A DNA stretch of 64,000 nt from Anthoceros angustus (taxonomy: Eukaryota > Streptophyta > Anthocerotopsida > Anthocerotales > Anthocerotaceae). Below are positions 43,565 through 54,850 of this stretch, piece after piece. The notes under the pieces were generated by a model. The model was not told where the DNA came from, searched no databases, and was given only the letters and a program-made list of their open reading frames with translations. The stretch covers positions 1,116,001-1,180,000 of the forward strand of contig MU008160.1 of assembly GCA_010909165.1 (NCBI GenBank), written 5' to 3'. Both the position numbers and the translations under genes were made by a program. Within the stretch, counting starts at the first letter, position 1. The number at the start of each line of letters is the position of its first letter.

Positions 43565-44860
43565 CGCCGCGCGTGAATACCTGCTATAACGGCCTGCAAG
43601 GTTACGGTCGACCAGCATGCCCGCCTCCACTGTGGTCGCCCACGTGGCGCCGCCCCGTCTTACGCTCCAACTTCTAAGTTACTTTGGCGATTTATCCCGC
43701 CTGGTCTCGGAGTGGGTCCGGACTTATTACGCCCGCCATCGTAGGTCCGGGTACGCCTCACTCCGAGTCGAGTATACTCCGAGTGCCCCCGAGTGCTAAC
43801 CGCTTATTTCCTCCTTTTCGCCTTATCCTCCCACAAAAACAAACCCTACCTAATTTCTAACCCCTGTGGAAGTCCGTAGTCCACATACTCCCTTCTCACC
43901 GCTACGCCTCCGCCAACACTAAGCGTGGTACTTTTTCACCCGCCACCCGCTCACCCGAGTGGCGCTTCACCATCCAACCGCCGTGAACGGACCCATTGGG
44001 GTATACTGCACGACTTGGTAAGGCCCCATCCATCGTAGGTGGAGTTTACCCGGTGCATAGTGCATCGTAAAGGAGGGGCGATCTCCTCCTTCACATACTC
44101 CCGATTCCTAAGGCGCCTATCATGCCATTGCGTTGATTCTGCATATTGCATCGGCGCCTCTTCCACACATCGTAGCGCATGGTGCGCAGCTTACTCGGCG
44201 CTTCTGTTGCGTACTCGGCCCCTCGCCGCGCGGCGGGCGTGAATACTGCTATAACGGCCTCACAGCGATTCGGTCTGCTGCATGCCGTCCTCCACTCGGT
44301 CGTCACGTGGCGTCGCCGGTCGTCCCTGCGCTCCAACTTCTAAGTTACTTTCCTGGCGTACTTATCACCTTTGGTCACAGGTAGTGGGTCTTGCGTCGCC
44401 ATCGTGGGTCTAAATGCGTTCCTCACTCCGAGTCGAGTATACTCAGTGCCGTCCGAGTGCTAACCGCTTATTTCCTCCTTTTCGCCTCATTTTATCCTTC
44501 CTCCCACAAAATCCTACCTAATTTCTAACCCCGAGTAGTCACATACTCCCTTCTCACTGTTGGCGTCTCGCCAACACTAAGCGTGTACTTTTTCACCCGC
44601 CACCCGCTCACCCGAGTGGCGGCGGTTCACCATCCAGCGTGAGCGGACCCATTGGGGTATAAATGCGACTTGGTAAGGCCCCATCCATCGTAGGTGGAGT
44701 TTACAGGAAGTGCATATGTCGGTATCGTAAGGAGGCGGATCTCCCTCCTTCACATACTCCCGATTCCTAAGGCGCCTATCATGCCACGGCTTGCGTTGAT
44801 TACATACCGATTGCATTATTGCGCCTCTTCCGGTCCTCCGATGTCAGACAAACCCTAGCA
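43565..44860 (-). pseudogene. integrase C-terminal (GPY/F-like) region, tandemly duplicated
   Basis: Two 663-bp units begin GCGTGAATAC.TGCTATAACG at 43565 and 44228. Each encodes, on the minus strand, WHDRRLRNREYVKE and then a KLHLRWMGPYQV-type segment, which is the GPY/F module of gypsy integrases, in broken frames. A third partial unit is at 58976-59310. Between the units sits shared non-coding sequence with CCTACCTAATTTCTAACCCC. Confidence 0.7.
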
Positions 44861-44999
44861 ACCGCCCATTGGCTCTCTTCATCCGTTAAGCGCCTTTCCA
44901 TCATGACCCGAGTGTTGGCACCTCAAACTCGACCGGCATAACGGGTGAGTGCCCATAGGTCGATAATACGGAGTTCGTTGCGTGGTTACCTTCTCCGCC

Positions 45000-47050
45000 G
45001 CCCATGGCGCGATGGCGCTTTGTATCCCCGTGCGCATAGTTAACCGTCACCTTATTGAGGATGCGGCGGATAAGTCCATTGGTCTTCCAACCGCTGGCCT
45101 TTGGATTGTAGGGGCCGTTACGATGTGTGATGCGAAATAGTCCGTCATTGCGTTATCACATCATTGAGGAAATGGGTTCCCCTATCGCTACCACCGCAAC
45201 GACACCCATACCTTGTGATGATGTTTTCAGAGGAATTTGGCCACCGTGCTCGCAGAGTCCGCTCGTAGCGACCGCTTCAACCCACCGTGAGTCCGCCACC
45301 AAGATGTACCGCTGTGCCTGGTCACTATCGATAGGTCCAACGATGCCCCATTTCTCAAAAGGCGCTAGTGCTAGTATGGGCACTAACGGCCATTGAGTTG
45401 TGGCGTCGGCTTCCCGATCCACGACAAGCATCACACTTCTTCACAATTGGTGTGTTTCCCCATACATGGTGGGCCACCAAGACTCAGCCTCCAAGATTTT
45501 CTTGGTGGTGACTCACGCATAATGTCCACCACCTAGTCCTTCGTGCATCCCCTTTATTACCACCTCCGCTCACTGCTGAGGTACCTTCGCTCCACACCGT
45601 CCGTCCTACCTTAAAGATGCACCGTATATAAAGGGCGAGCGTAGTGCACAAAGGCTCACCAACCCGGTTCTGGTAGCTCCATCTCCCATAGGTACTGCTC
45701 CAACTCAAGAGGGCCGCCCGGCCCGCCTCCCTTCTCCGCTTCGTGGGTCCGCTCCCACCGCCGGGTTGTCCTACTGTGCTCCTCTACCTCCTCCTCTATC
45801 GCCGCCACCAATTCCTCATCCGGAAGGCCCTCTTGATCCTGCAGGAGGCTCCGCTTTTAACTGGACAAGAAGTCGGCGTTTTGGTGTTGCCGCCCTTGCC
45901 TAGTCTCCACCTCAAATGTGAACTCCCAGCAACAATCCACCTCGCACCGTCCGGACAAGTCCGCCTTGTTCACCAAATGCTTGAGCCAAGTGATCAACAT
46001 AGAACACAAACTCATTGGGCGTAAGGTCTGAATTTCTTAACGGCGATACCATACCCAATGCCTCTCGCCCGTAGTAGTGTACCTCCCGCGTGCGTGAGCC
46101 GCCTTCCGCGTAGTAGATTGGGTGATCCTCCGCTTATCATCTTTTGATCGAGCACCCCGGCGGCGGCCGACACATCCACGTACATGGAATCGCTTCCCCG
46201 GGCCCCGGTCCTTTGAGTCTGGGCACACTAGTGGTCAGAGGTCTCGAATGCCGCCCTTTCGGCCCGTGTCCATTCCTCCTCCTTCCCGAGTAGCTCTAGG
46301 AGGCCCGCTTTGCAAAATCTTGTAAACGCCTATAGTAACCACCATGCCGAATCCGTAACTCCTTCAAGTTCGTTGGTGCAGGGATGGATGACTTTCACCT
46401 TGTCTTGGTCCACCTCTATCCCTCTTACCGACACCTGCCCCAACAAGATTCCTCTCATGCAAGTAGCATTTCTCGATGCACGCTGAGTCTACATCGCTCC
46501 AAACACTTCCAAATGTCCCACGTGTTTGTCCTCCTCTCCGTGCATGAAGTCATCCAAGAACACCTCCATGAAGTCCTCAGAATTTTAAGACATTGGTCAC
46601 CATCCGCATAAATGATCCGGGTGCTCTGTCATCCCAAGGCACTCCGTTTGTAGGCAAGCGTCCCCACTCCGTGGTGAATGTTGTCTTATCCCATCCGACT
46701 CCCTTAGGTGTAATGGTTGTAGCCGAGTAGCCCAAGAAGGAGTAGGTACTCCGCCACCTTGTCCAAGATGTCGTCCACAAAGGGCATGGGAAATGGTCCT
46801 TCCCGGGCGGCTCAGCTTTTCCACCCGAACAATCGCCGCTTCTTCGCACGACCACAATGGGCGCCACCCACTCACCGCTTACGATTGGGAAGATGATGTC
46901 GCTTCGGATACTTATCCGGGACTTCCTTGACCTTGGCGAGTGCTTGGGATTGATTTATCTTGCCTAATCCGAACAGCACCGCCTCGCTTCAGATCTATCC
47001 GGTGTTACTTTGTTTGAATGCCTTCATATCCGTGACCTTGAAAGCAAACA
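45000..47050 (-). pseudogene. gypsy pol: reverse transcriptase, RNase H region, integrase core
   Basis: The reverse transcriptase shows FPMPFVDDILDKVAEY (46793-46741), TPKGVGWDKTTFTTEWG (about 46700-46655) and the catalytic FLDDF in EVFLDDFMHGEEDKHVGHLE (46546-46560 for FLDDF, equivalent to YxDD). RNase H sequence is expected at about 45500-46300, but I see only broken frames. The integrase core at 45440-45130 reads GPIDSDQAQRYILVADSRWV followed by EAVATS. Every domain is spread over several frames by small indels. The product would copy element RNA and integrate the cDNA. Confidence 0.75.
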
Positions 47051-47253
47051 CCACCGAATTCCCCAACAAGCTGTGAGGTCTCGTTTTAACCCTCGGCATG
47101 CCCTTGCGAATTTGAGGAATTCCGGGCGAACCTCCACGTCTTCCACATCCGGGTTGACTGCCTCCTTTCTCCCGCACGCCGGCCGTCCTCCATCCGGGTT
47201 CATCTTCACGCATTCCCCACTCCGAAAGAGCTCGTCAAGTGAAACACTTTCGC

Positions 47254-48560
47254 CTACTTCCCCGCCCCTCCGCTGGACCTCCTCTTGATTGCCTTCCCGG
47301 CTCTTGGTCCGCGAGTCCACCCTAAAACAATCGATGACCTCCTCGCCCACCTCCGCTCCAAAGGCGTCCCTCCGAATCCATCTCCTCCTCGACCACGTGA
47401 TTTTGGGAAAGGGTAGTCCTCATTCGTATCCTCGCTCATCGTCCCCACTCTTCTGGAGGTGTACCCTACGGTCTTCTCCACTGACGTGTCCTTACTCCAG
47501 GTAATCGCTACCCGTCCTTCCCTCACCTTCGGATCCCAGTCCACTGGCTTGAAGTGTATTTCCTTCCGTCCGAAGTGTAGTTTTGTCTGAGCGAGGCCCA
47601 GCCAAGGCCGCCCTAACAGGACCTCATACCCCAGAGGTCCGGCGGGTCTGATGACGACAAAATCTAATGTATAGGGGGCTCCCGCTATGGTGGCTTGGAC
47701 TCCGGACAACTCTGGCCGCTGACATGTCCGCCATCCCGAGGGTTTTGGTGGATGGCTCAAGGTGGTGAACCCACTGCCTTGCGGTGGCCTCGGTGATGAG
47801 GTTCACTCGACCCGTGTCTAGAGGCACGTTTTAATTACACACCCCGCAATTTCCACCGCACCATCGGCGTGGTCCATGAGATACACCTTACCTCGCGCCT
47901 TCCCTTAAGGAGTTCCGCGTGGTTGCGTTCCCGATGGCCTTCCGGACTTCGCCGATACTCGGGTTGTCCTTTAACAACCGCCTAAGGGACACCAAGTGTT
48001 GTTGGTCCATCATCAAGTCGGCCACCTTGAAAGGGCGGGTGGTTCTCTGCCACGCTCGCCTTGTCTCCTCCGGTTCCTCCGTGGTGGTGGCGGACTACTG
48101 GGTCCCGTCGGAGTTCTTCTTGAAGCATCTCGGTCACTTCGAACCACATCCGGAAACGCTGTTGCCGTGGGTGAGTCCGCTCCCGAGACTCTGGCTGGGG
48201 GTTCTTCTCTGGCGGGGCCGGTTTAACTCGCCTCTTTGGCGGGTTCGGCTTCCTTGGGTGTTCCGTCCTCCGTATCCGTGGACTATCCTCATTTTTCTTC
48301 CTCTTAAACTGCCTCTCCTTCCGTCCAAGTGTAGTTTTGTCCGAGCGAGGCCCAAAGGCCGCTAGCAGGACCTCATACCCAGTCGGGTCGATGACAAAAT
48401 CTAATGTATAGGGGCTCCCTATGGTGGCTTGGACTCGGACAACTCCCCTGGCTCGCATCGCCATCCACGAGGGTTTTGGTGGATGGCTCGAAGGTGGTGA
48501 ACCCCGTCTTGCGGTGGCCTCGGTGATGAGGTTCACTCGACCCGTGTCTAGAGGCACGTT
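47254..48560 (-). pseudogene. retropepsin (aspartic protease) region, duplicated
   Basis: The active-site segment LDTGRVNLITEATA occurs at about 47825-47780 and again at about 48550-48500. Each is followed by a flap and fold segment (VQATIAGAPYTLDFVVI; GYEVLLGRPWLGLAQTKLHF). DTG is the catalytic triad of gypsy proteases, which process Gag-Pol. A unit of about 730 bp (about 47525-48260 and 48250-48990) that includes LVSLRRLLKDNPASA is tandemly duplicated. Confidence 0.72.
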
Positions 48561-48569
48561 TTAATTACA

Positions 48570-50494
48570 CCGCAATTTCCACACCGGCCCCGGTCCGTAT
48601 GAGATCGACCCTTACTCCACGTTCTTGCCCTTGGACCAAGGGTTTCGTGGTTGCGTTTCCTGATGGCCTTCGGACTTCACAGCCGATGCCGGGTTGTCCT
48701 TTAACAAGCGCCTAAGGGACACCAAGTGTTGTTGGTCCATCATCAAGTCGGCCACCTTGAAAGGGCGGGTGGTTCTCTGCGTCGCGTTCGCCTTGTCTCC
48801 TCCGTTTGTTCTGTGTGGTGGCGGACTACGGTCTCGGAGTTCTTCTTGAAGCATCTCGGTCACTTCGAACCACATCCGGTGGAAGCTGCGGCGTTGCCGT
48901 GGGTGAGTCTTCTCGGAGACTCCGGTGGCTTTGGATTTCTTCTCTGGCGGGCGGCGGTTAACTCGTCCTCTTTGGCGGGTTCGGCTTCCTTCAGCGGTGT
49001 TCCGTCCTCCGTATCCGTGGGACTATCCTCATTTTCTTCCTCTTACTGTCTCCGTTCCTTCGCTCCTTTCGGCGACTCGGGTTGACACTTCCAAGACCTG
49101 TGTCCTTCTTCTCCTTGGCGAACTTGCCCGTACCACCTCGTTCGAGCTCCTCGGTGCCTCCTCCCACTCCGCCTGTGCGTCTTCAAGCAGCGCGCCTTAG
49201 GAGGGGGCGGTGGTCTTGGCTCCCCCGGGTTGCGTGGCGTGCCCCTCGAGCGAGGATTCGACGGACCGCCGGCATGTGCCCCGCCTGCCACAATCTCCAC
49301 ACGTTCAAAGTCTCCACCTTGTCCGTGGGGTAGGGACAGGCGTTGGAGTAGTGTCCGGGTTCCCAGCCCACCACCACCGCCCGAGAATTCTGGAGGGGCT
49401 CCCATGCGGTGCACGGAGGTCGATGCAGACGGACCACCGTGGGGTACATCGTCACAGGATCTCGTGGTCCGGTTGTGCTTCTTGCACTTGGTATGCATCC
49501 TCCCACTGTTCCTCGGACTCTTCCCGTAGTCGTACTCCACCGGTTCACGGGTCCGGAGGCGGCCTTGAATGCCCATGTTGGTGACACACCGCACACCATG
49601 ATGAGTACGGACTGGTGGCCGCCTTACGCTCTTTATCCTTCACCGGTTGATCGTCAACTCCTCCACCCTCTTCATTACCCGTTCTAGATCTTCCCTCACC
49701 CCGCTACTTCCTTCAAAGGAGCGGGTGGGACCTCTCGTGCGCGGCATCATGACCTCCTTCTTTTCCACCTCCGCCGACTACGGGCTTCTTCTTCTTTATT
49801 TTTCTTCTTCTTCTTCCATGGCCTCCTCGGATTCTTCTTCGAGTCCTCTTCCTCTTCCTCCGACGCTGCCCTCATCCTCCTCTCGTCCGAGGGTTCTTCA
49901 TCTTGAGTCCGACCCCGCTTCTTTTTCTTCTTCCTCCTGGAGGAGTCCTCGGCCGTCGTTGGTGCATCGATTCTTCATAGTTCTCCGCACCGCCTTGCTC
50001 ACATCTTTCTCGCCAAGCAAGACGTGCTTAGCCATTGGCTTGGATAAGCCGCGAACCAACGCATCACCGCATGGTAGTGTGAGTGGGTGCCGGTCAGCGC
50101 GTAGAACCGCTCGATGTACGATCCCAACTTCTCCGCCTTTCCTCGCCTTCTCGAGTTTGGACAAGACATAGCCTTCTTGATCGATTCCGGAATCTTTCTA
50201 AGAAGGCATCCTTCAATGCTCAAGGTTGCGGGGTGCGTCGAGGCGGGTGATTTCCTCCGATACCACCGAGCACTGCATTCAGGACCCTTGGAACAATGAA
50301 TGAGTCATCCGAACCTTCTCCGTTGAAGTTTGCCCGAGACACAAAATCCTCCACGGTTTGCCTCTCTCCTTCTTACCTCCAAAGAGAGAATACGCTTGCT
50401 TGGTCGACGTTGTCGCCATCGCCGATTGGTAAGGGATGAGGAACCGCCTACCACCGACTTGCGCCGCTCCCTCCTCGATCCGACAACCCACCAC
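48570..50494 (-). pseudogene. gag of the GC-rich gypsy element
   Basis: The start is probably MATTSTKQAYSLFGGKKERG near 50416. The core is IPESIKKAMS...EKLGSYIERFYALTG (50190-50090), then an acidic stretch (EEEEKE, 49900), then a zinc-knuckle region WEPGHYSNACPYP (about 49365-49332). Frames break repeatedly. Gag forms the particle. The LGSYIERFYALTG segment fits the Retrotrans_gag consensus. Confidence 0.68.
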
Positions 50495-50621
50495 ACTTAC
50501 CGCTGGTGTCCGCCGAGCTCGTGCCTCTCACGCTCGGGCCGGAGCGCTCACAACGTCCGACTCTCGAACTCTTCCTTAACTACCTCACGCCCTCCACGCA
50601 TCCATCACGCTACAACGATTT

Positions 50622-50642
50622 CATTCCCGAACGGCGCCAAAA
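50622..50642 (-). promoter_or_regulatory. primer-binding site, tRNA-Asp-like, and LTR border
   Basis: On the minus strand, LTR B ends in ...GCGCCACA and is followed by TTTTGGCGCCGTTCGGGAAT. TGGCGCCGTT is the PBS found in many plant gypsy elements. Remnants of the same border lie beside LTRs C (about 52040) and D (about 53570). Confidence 0.72.
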
Positions 50643-51890
50643 TGTGGCGCGACTTTCGTGATGGCCGGTAGCGCACAATCCGTGTCGTTGTAGGAAGAAG
50701 TCCGCTCAAGGGAATGATAGGCTGGCTTTGTGATTCCACTCACTTAGCGCCTGCTCATTTCAACACACACATACTCCTAACTACTCAACGTTCACCGACA
50801 GCCGGTATGGCCAAACGCTTAGGACCGTCACGTCGATCGCTCACATCCGTCCCTCACACATCCACTTTCCTCTCTCCTCACGCTACACTCCTCGCCTTAG
50901 ACACATGGGCCCGACCTCCTCCGCTGCTCCGGCCTCCGTCCGGCTCAGACGCCTCCCGAGTTCCTCCGGCCACACGCTCGGCCTGCCGGCCCGGCCCCGA
51001 CGAGCACGTCACCACTTCCCCGCACACACCACAACACGTTAGGTCCGTCACGGGACCGATCAATCTCCCGAGTCGTGCCTCGCCGTGACTCAGACTCACG
51101 TTAGCAAGAAGACACACAAAGGTCCGCAAGAACGCGCATCAACACCAAGAGAAAGATGATTTATTGCGGCCTTAGCCCTCTTATACTACGCCTCGGGTCG
51201 CTTTATTACACCTCTATTCGAAATGAGGGCCACTGTGGTACCCTAACCACCGCCTACTCCCCTATTCCCTATCGCCGCTTGGGGCCGGATGGCCTCATTC
51301 CTTCTTGGCACCGGTGGCCCAAAGCCGAGCTCGCCGCGACCCAATCGGATGATCCGCGAGGGACCCTTCCTCTTCCCGAGGGTCTGCTGCCGCGCCACCG
51401 CGGCCCGACAACGGCGGCCACCACCAAGTCCTCCTCGTCCTCCCTCTTCTCTCTCCGGGCCCTCGCGCAGGGGCCTCCAAGGGCTGGATCTGGGGTCTGG
51501 CTCTCCCCACTCCCGAGTTTGGACCTCGGGACTGTCGACCGAGTCCGGACCTCTAGGTCCGGCCTCCTCCGTCCTCTCCCTGCCGAGTCCGGCCTCCGGA
51601 TCGGGTCCGGCCTGACCCAACCCTTCTCGGGTCCGGACCTCGGGGCCGGACTGTCAGAGTCTGGATCCCTAAGTCCAGACTTCCTTGGGCGGACCTCGGG
51701 TCCGGCCTTTCTGAGTCCGGACAAAGTCCGACCTCGTGCTCCCGGCATGCCTCCTCGCCGGCTACGGGTTCATCCAGAGCCTCCCTTGGTTCCCGAATGC
51801 CCGCTTTCTTCCCCTTCAAGATCCTCCTCGTCCTTCCATGCGAGGGTGCCGAGCTTACCTCGGTGTGGCGCCTTCCTCCTCCTCTCGATC
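50643..51890 (-). repeat. LTR B (5' LTR of the main gypsy element)
   Basis: It begins TGTGGCGCGACTTTCG on the plus strand and carries a TATA box at 51176-51188 (minus) and GGTCCGG repeats at 51530-51730. It ends in CTCCTCCTC, where it is fused directly to leader sequence TCGATCCGACAACCC. Confidence 0.75.
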
Positions 51891-53578
51891 CGACAACCCA
51901 CCACACACTGCTATCGGTGTCCGCCTCCTCGCCTCCTCACGCTCGCGCTCGAGCGCCCAGCCACAACAACTCTCGAACTCTTCCTTAACTACCTCACGCC
52001 CTCCTCCACGCATCCATCACGGGCTAACGATTTCATTCCCGACAGCGCCAAAATGTGGCGCGACTTTCGATGGCCAGCCGGGCGCGCACAATCCTGGTCG
52101 TTGTAGGAAGAAGTCCGCTCCCAAGGGAATGATAGCCACTGCTTCGTGATTCCTCACTTAGCGCCTGCTCCCTCAACACACATACTCCTAACTACTCACA
52201 ACGTCACATGACAGCCCGGTATGGCCAAACGCTTAGGGACCTGTCACGTCGTGATTGCTCACATCCGCCACTCACATCCGTCCTTTCCTCTCCCTCACGC
52301 TACACTCCTCGCCTTAGAAAAGACGCTGGCCCGACCTCCTCCGCTGCTCCGGCCTCTCCGTCCGGCTCAGACGCCTCCCGAGTTCCTCCGGCCACACGCC
52401 AGCTCTGCCGGGCCGGCCCGACGAGCACGGTCACCGTCACCCTTCCCCGCACACACCACAACACGTTAGGTCCGTCACGGGACCGATCAATCTCCCGAGC
52501 CGTGCCGCCTGACTCAGACTCACGTTAGCAAGAAGACACACAAAGGTCCGCAAGAACGCGCATCAACACCAAGAGAAAGATGATTTATCTGTATGCCTTA
52601 GCCCTCTTATACTACGCCAAGGCGCCTTTATTACACCTCTATTCGAAATGAGGCCACCTGTGGTACCCTAACCACCGCCTACTACCCCGCTTATTCCACC
52701 TATCGCTGGTGGGGCGGGCCCCCTCATTCCTTCTTGGCACCGGCCCAAAGCCGAGCTCCGCTGGCCAAGACCTAATCGGATGATCCGCGAGGGACCCTTC
52801 CTCTTCCCGAGGGTCTGTCACGCCACCGGCGGCCCGACAACGCGGCCACCACCAAGTCCTCCTCGCCCTCCCTCTTCTCTCTCCGGGCCTCGAAGGGCCT
52901 CCAAGGGTTGGATCTGGTGACCGTGGCTCTCCCCACTCCCGAGTTTGGACCTGGACTCCTGCTCGACCGAGTCCGGACCTCTAGGTCCGGCCTCCTCCGG
53001 GTCCGGCCTCGCCCTTTCCGAGTCCCCCACCGGATCGGCCTGGGTCCGGCCTGACCCAACCTTCCTCGGGTCCGGACCTCGGGTCCGGACCTCGGGTCCG
53101 GACCTCTAGGTCCGGCCTTCCTCCTCCGGGTCCGGACCTCTAGGTCCGGCCTTTCTGAGTCCGGACAAAGTCCGACCTCGTGCCCCTGGGCATGCCTCCT
53201 CGGCTAGCCACGGGTTCATCCACCGAGCCTCCCTTGGTTCCCGAATGCCCGGTTGCACCTTTCCCCTTCAAGATCCTCCTCGTCCTTCCATGCGAGGGTG
53301 CCGAGGCTTACCTCGGTGTGGCGCCTTCCTCCTCCTCGTCCTCCCTCTTCTCTCTCCGGGCCTCTCCGCGCCCCCCCTAGGACTCATGGCCAGCCCCCGG
53401 TCCGCCTCCTCTCGATCCGACAACCCACCACACTTACCGCTGGTCGGTGTCTCGCCGAGCTCGTGCCTCACGCTGCTCCGAGCGCGCACAACGTCCGACT
53501 CTCTCGAACTCTTCCTTAACTACCTCACGCCCTCCACGCATCCACGCTACTAACGAACGATTCTCGAACGCGCCAAAA
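51890..53578 (-). repeat. leader remnant, LTR C and second leader remnant
   Basis: The sequence 51890-52053 is gag-leader DNA. LTR C starts TGTGGCGCGAC at 52054, has its TATA at 52602-52614 and GGTCCGG repeats at 52960-53170. At about 53410 it joins the same leader point, CTCCTC|TCGATCCGAC. No gag-pol separates LTRs B, C and D, so this is a tandem LTR-leader array. Confidence 0.75.
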
Positions 53579-54850
53579 TGTGGCGCGACTACCGATGGCC
53601 ACCACAAGACAATCCTGTCGTTGTAGGAAGAAGTCCGCTCCCAAGGGAATGATAGGCTCCGCTGCGTGATTCCTACCGCCCTTAGCGCCTGCTCACCTCA
53701 ACACACACATACTCCTAACTACTCACAACGCTCACCGACAGTCTAGATGGCTAAACGCTTAAGGACCCCAGATCGCTCACATCCGCCTCACACATCCACC
53801 TTTTCCTCTCCTCCTCACGCTACACTCCTCGCCTTAGAAAAGACGCCGTTACATGCCCGACCTCCTCCGCTCCGGGCCTCTCCGTCCGGCTCAGACGCCT
53901 CCCGAGTTCCTCCGGCCACACGCTCCGTTCGGTGCCGGGCCTCGGACGAGCACGGGTCACCCACCCTTCCCCGCACACACCACAACACGTTAGGTCCGTC
54001 ACGGGACCGATCAATCTCCCGAGTCGCGGCTCGCCCGCTGACTCAGACTCACGTTAGCAAGAAGACACACAAAGGTCCGCAAGAACGCGCATCAACACCA
54101 AGAGAAAGATGATTTATCTGAGGCGCCTTAGCCCTCTTATACTACAAGGTCGGCGCCTTTATTACACCTCTATTCGAAATGAGGGCCATGGTACCCTAAC
54201 CACCGCCTACCACCGCCTTATTCCACCTATCGCTTTGGTACTGGATGGCCTCATTCCTTCTTGGCACCGCGGCCCAAAGCCGATCCTCCGCAGCACCTAA
54301 TCGGATGATCCGCGAGGGACCCTTCCTCTTCCCGAGGGTCTGCCGCGCACGGCGGCGGCTCGACAACGCGGCCACCACCAAGTCCTCCTCCCTCTTCTCT
54401 CTCCGGGCCCTGGGCCTCCAAGGGCTGGATCCGGGTTGGTGTGATGGCTCTCCCCACTCCCGAGTTTGGACCTCGGGACTGTCGACCGAGTCCGGACTAG
54501 GTCCGGCCTTCCTCCGGGTCCGGCCTCCGTCCGGCTCAGACGCCTCCCGAGTTCCTCCGGCCCTGGGACCGGATCGCCTGGGTCCGGCCTGACCCAACCT
54601 CGGGTCCGGACCTCGGGTCCGGACTTACCAGAGTCCTGATCCCTAAGTCCAGATTTTCCGGGGCCGGACTGTCCGCCGAGTCCGGACAAAGTCCGACCTC
54701 GTGCTCCCGGGCATGCCTCGGCTAGCCACGGGTTCATCCACCGAGCCTCCCTTGGTTCCCGAATGCCCGCCTTTCCTTCAAGATCCTCCTCGTCCTTCCA
54801 TGCGAGGGTGCCGAGGCTTACCTCCTGTGGCGCCTTCCTCCTCCTCCCTC
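53579..54850 (-). repeat. LTR D
   Basis: It starts TGTGGCGCGACTACCG, with the TATA at 54132-54144 and GGTCCGG repeats at 54485-54690. Like LTR A it continues without a leader into the coiled-coil ORF, so it is the 3' LTR of a second, truncated element. A 40-bp stretch at about 54524-54563 (CCGTCCGGCTCAGACGCCTC onward) is repeated from the R/U5 side (about 53885), a local copying event. Confidence 0.72.
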
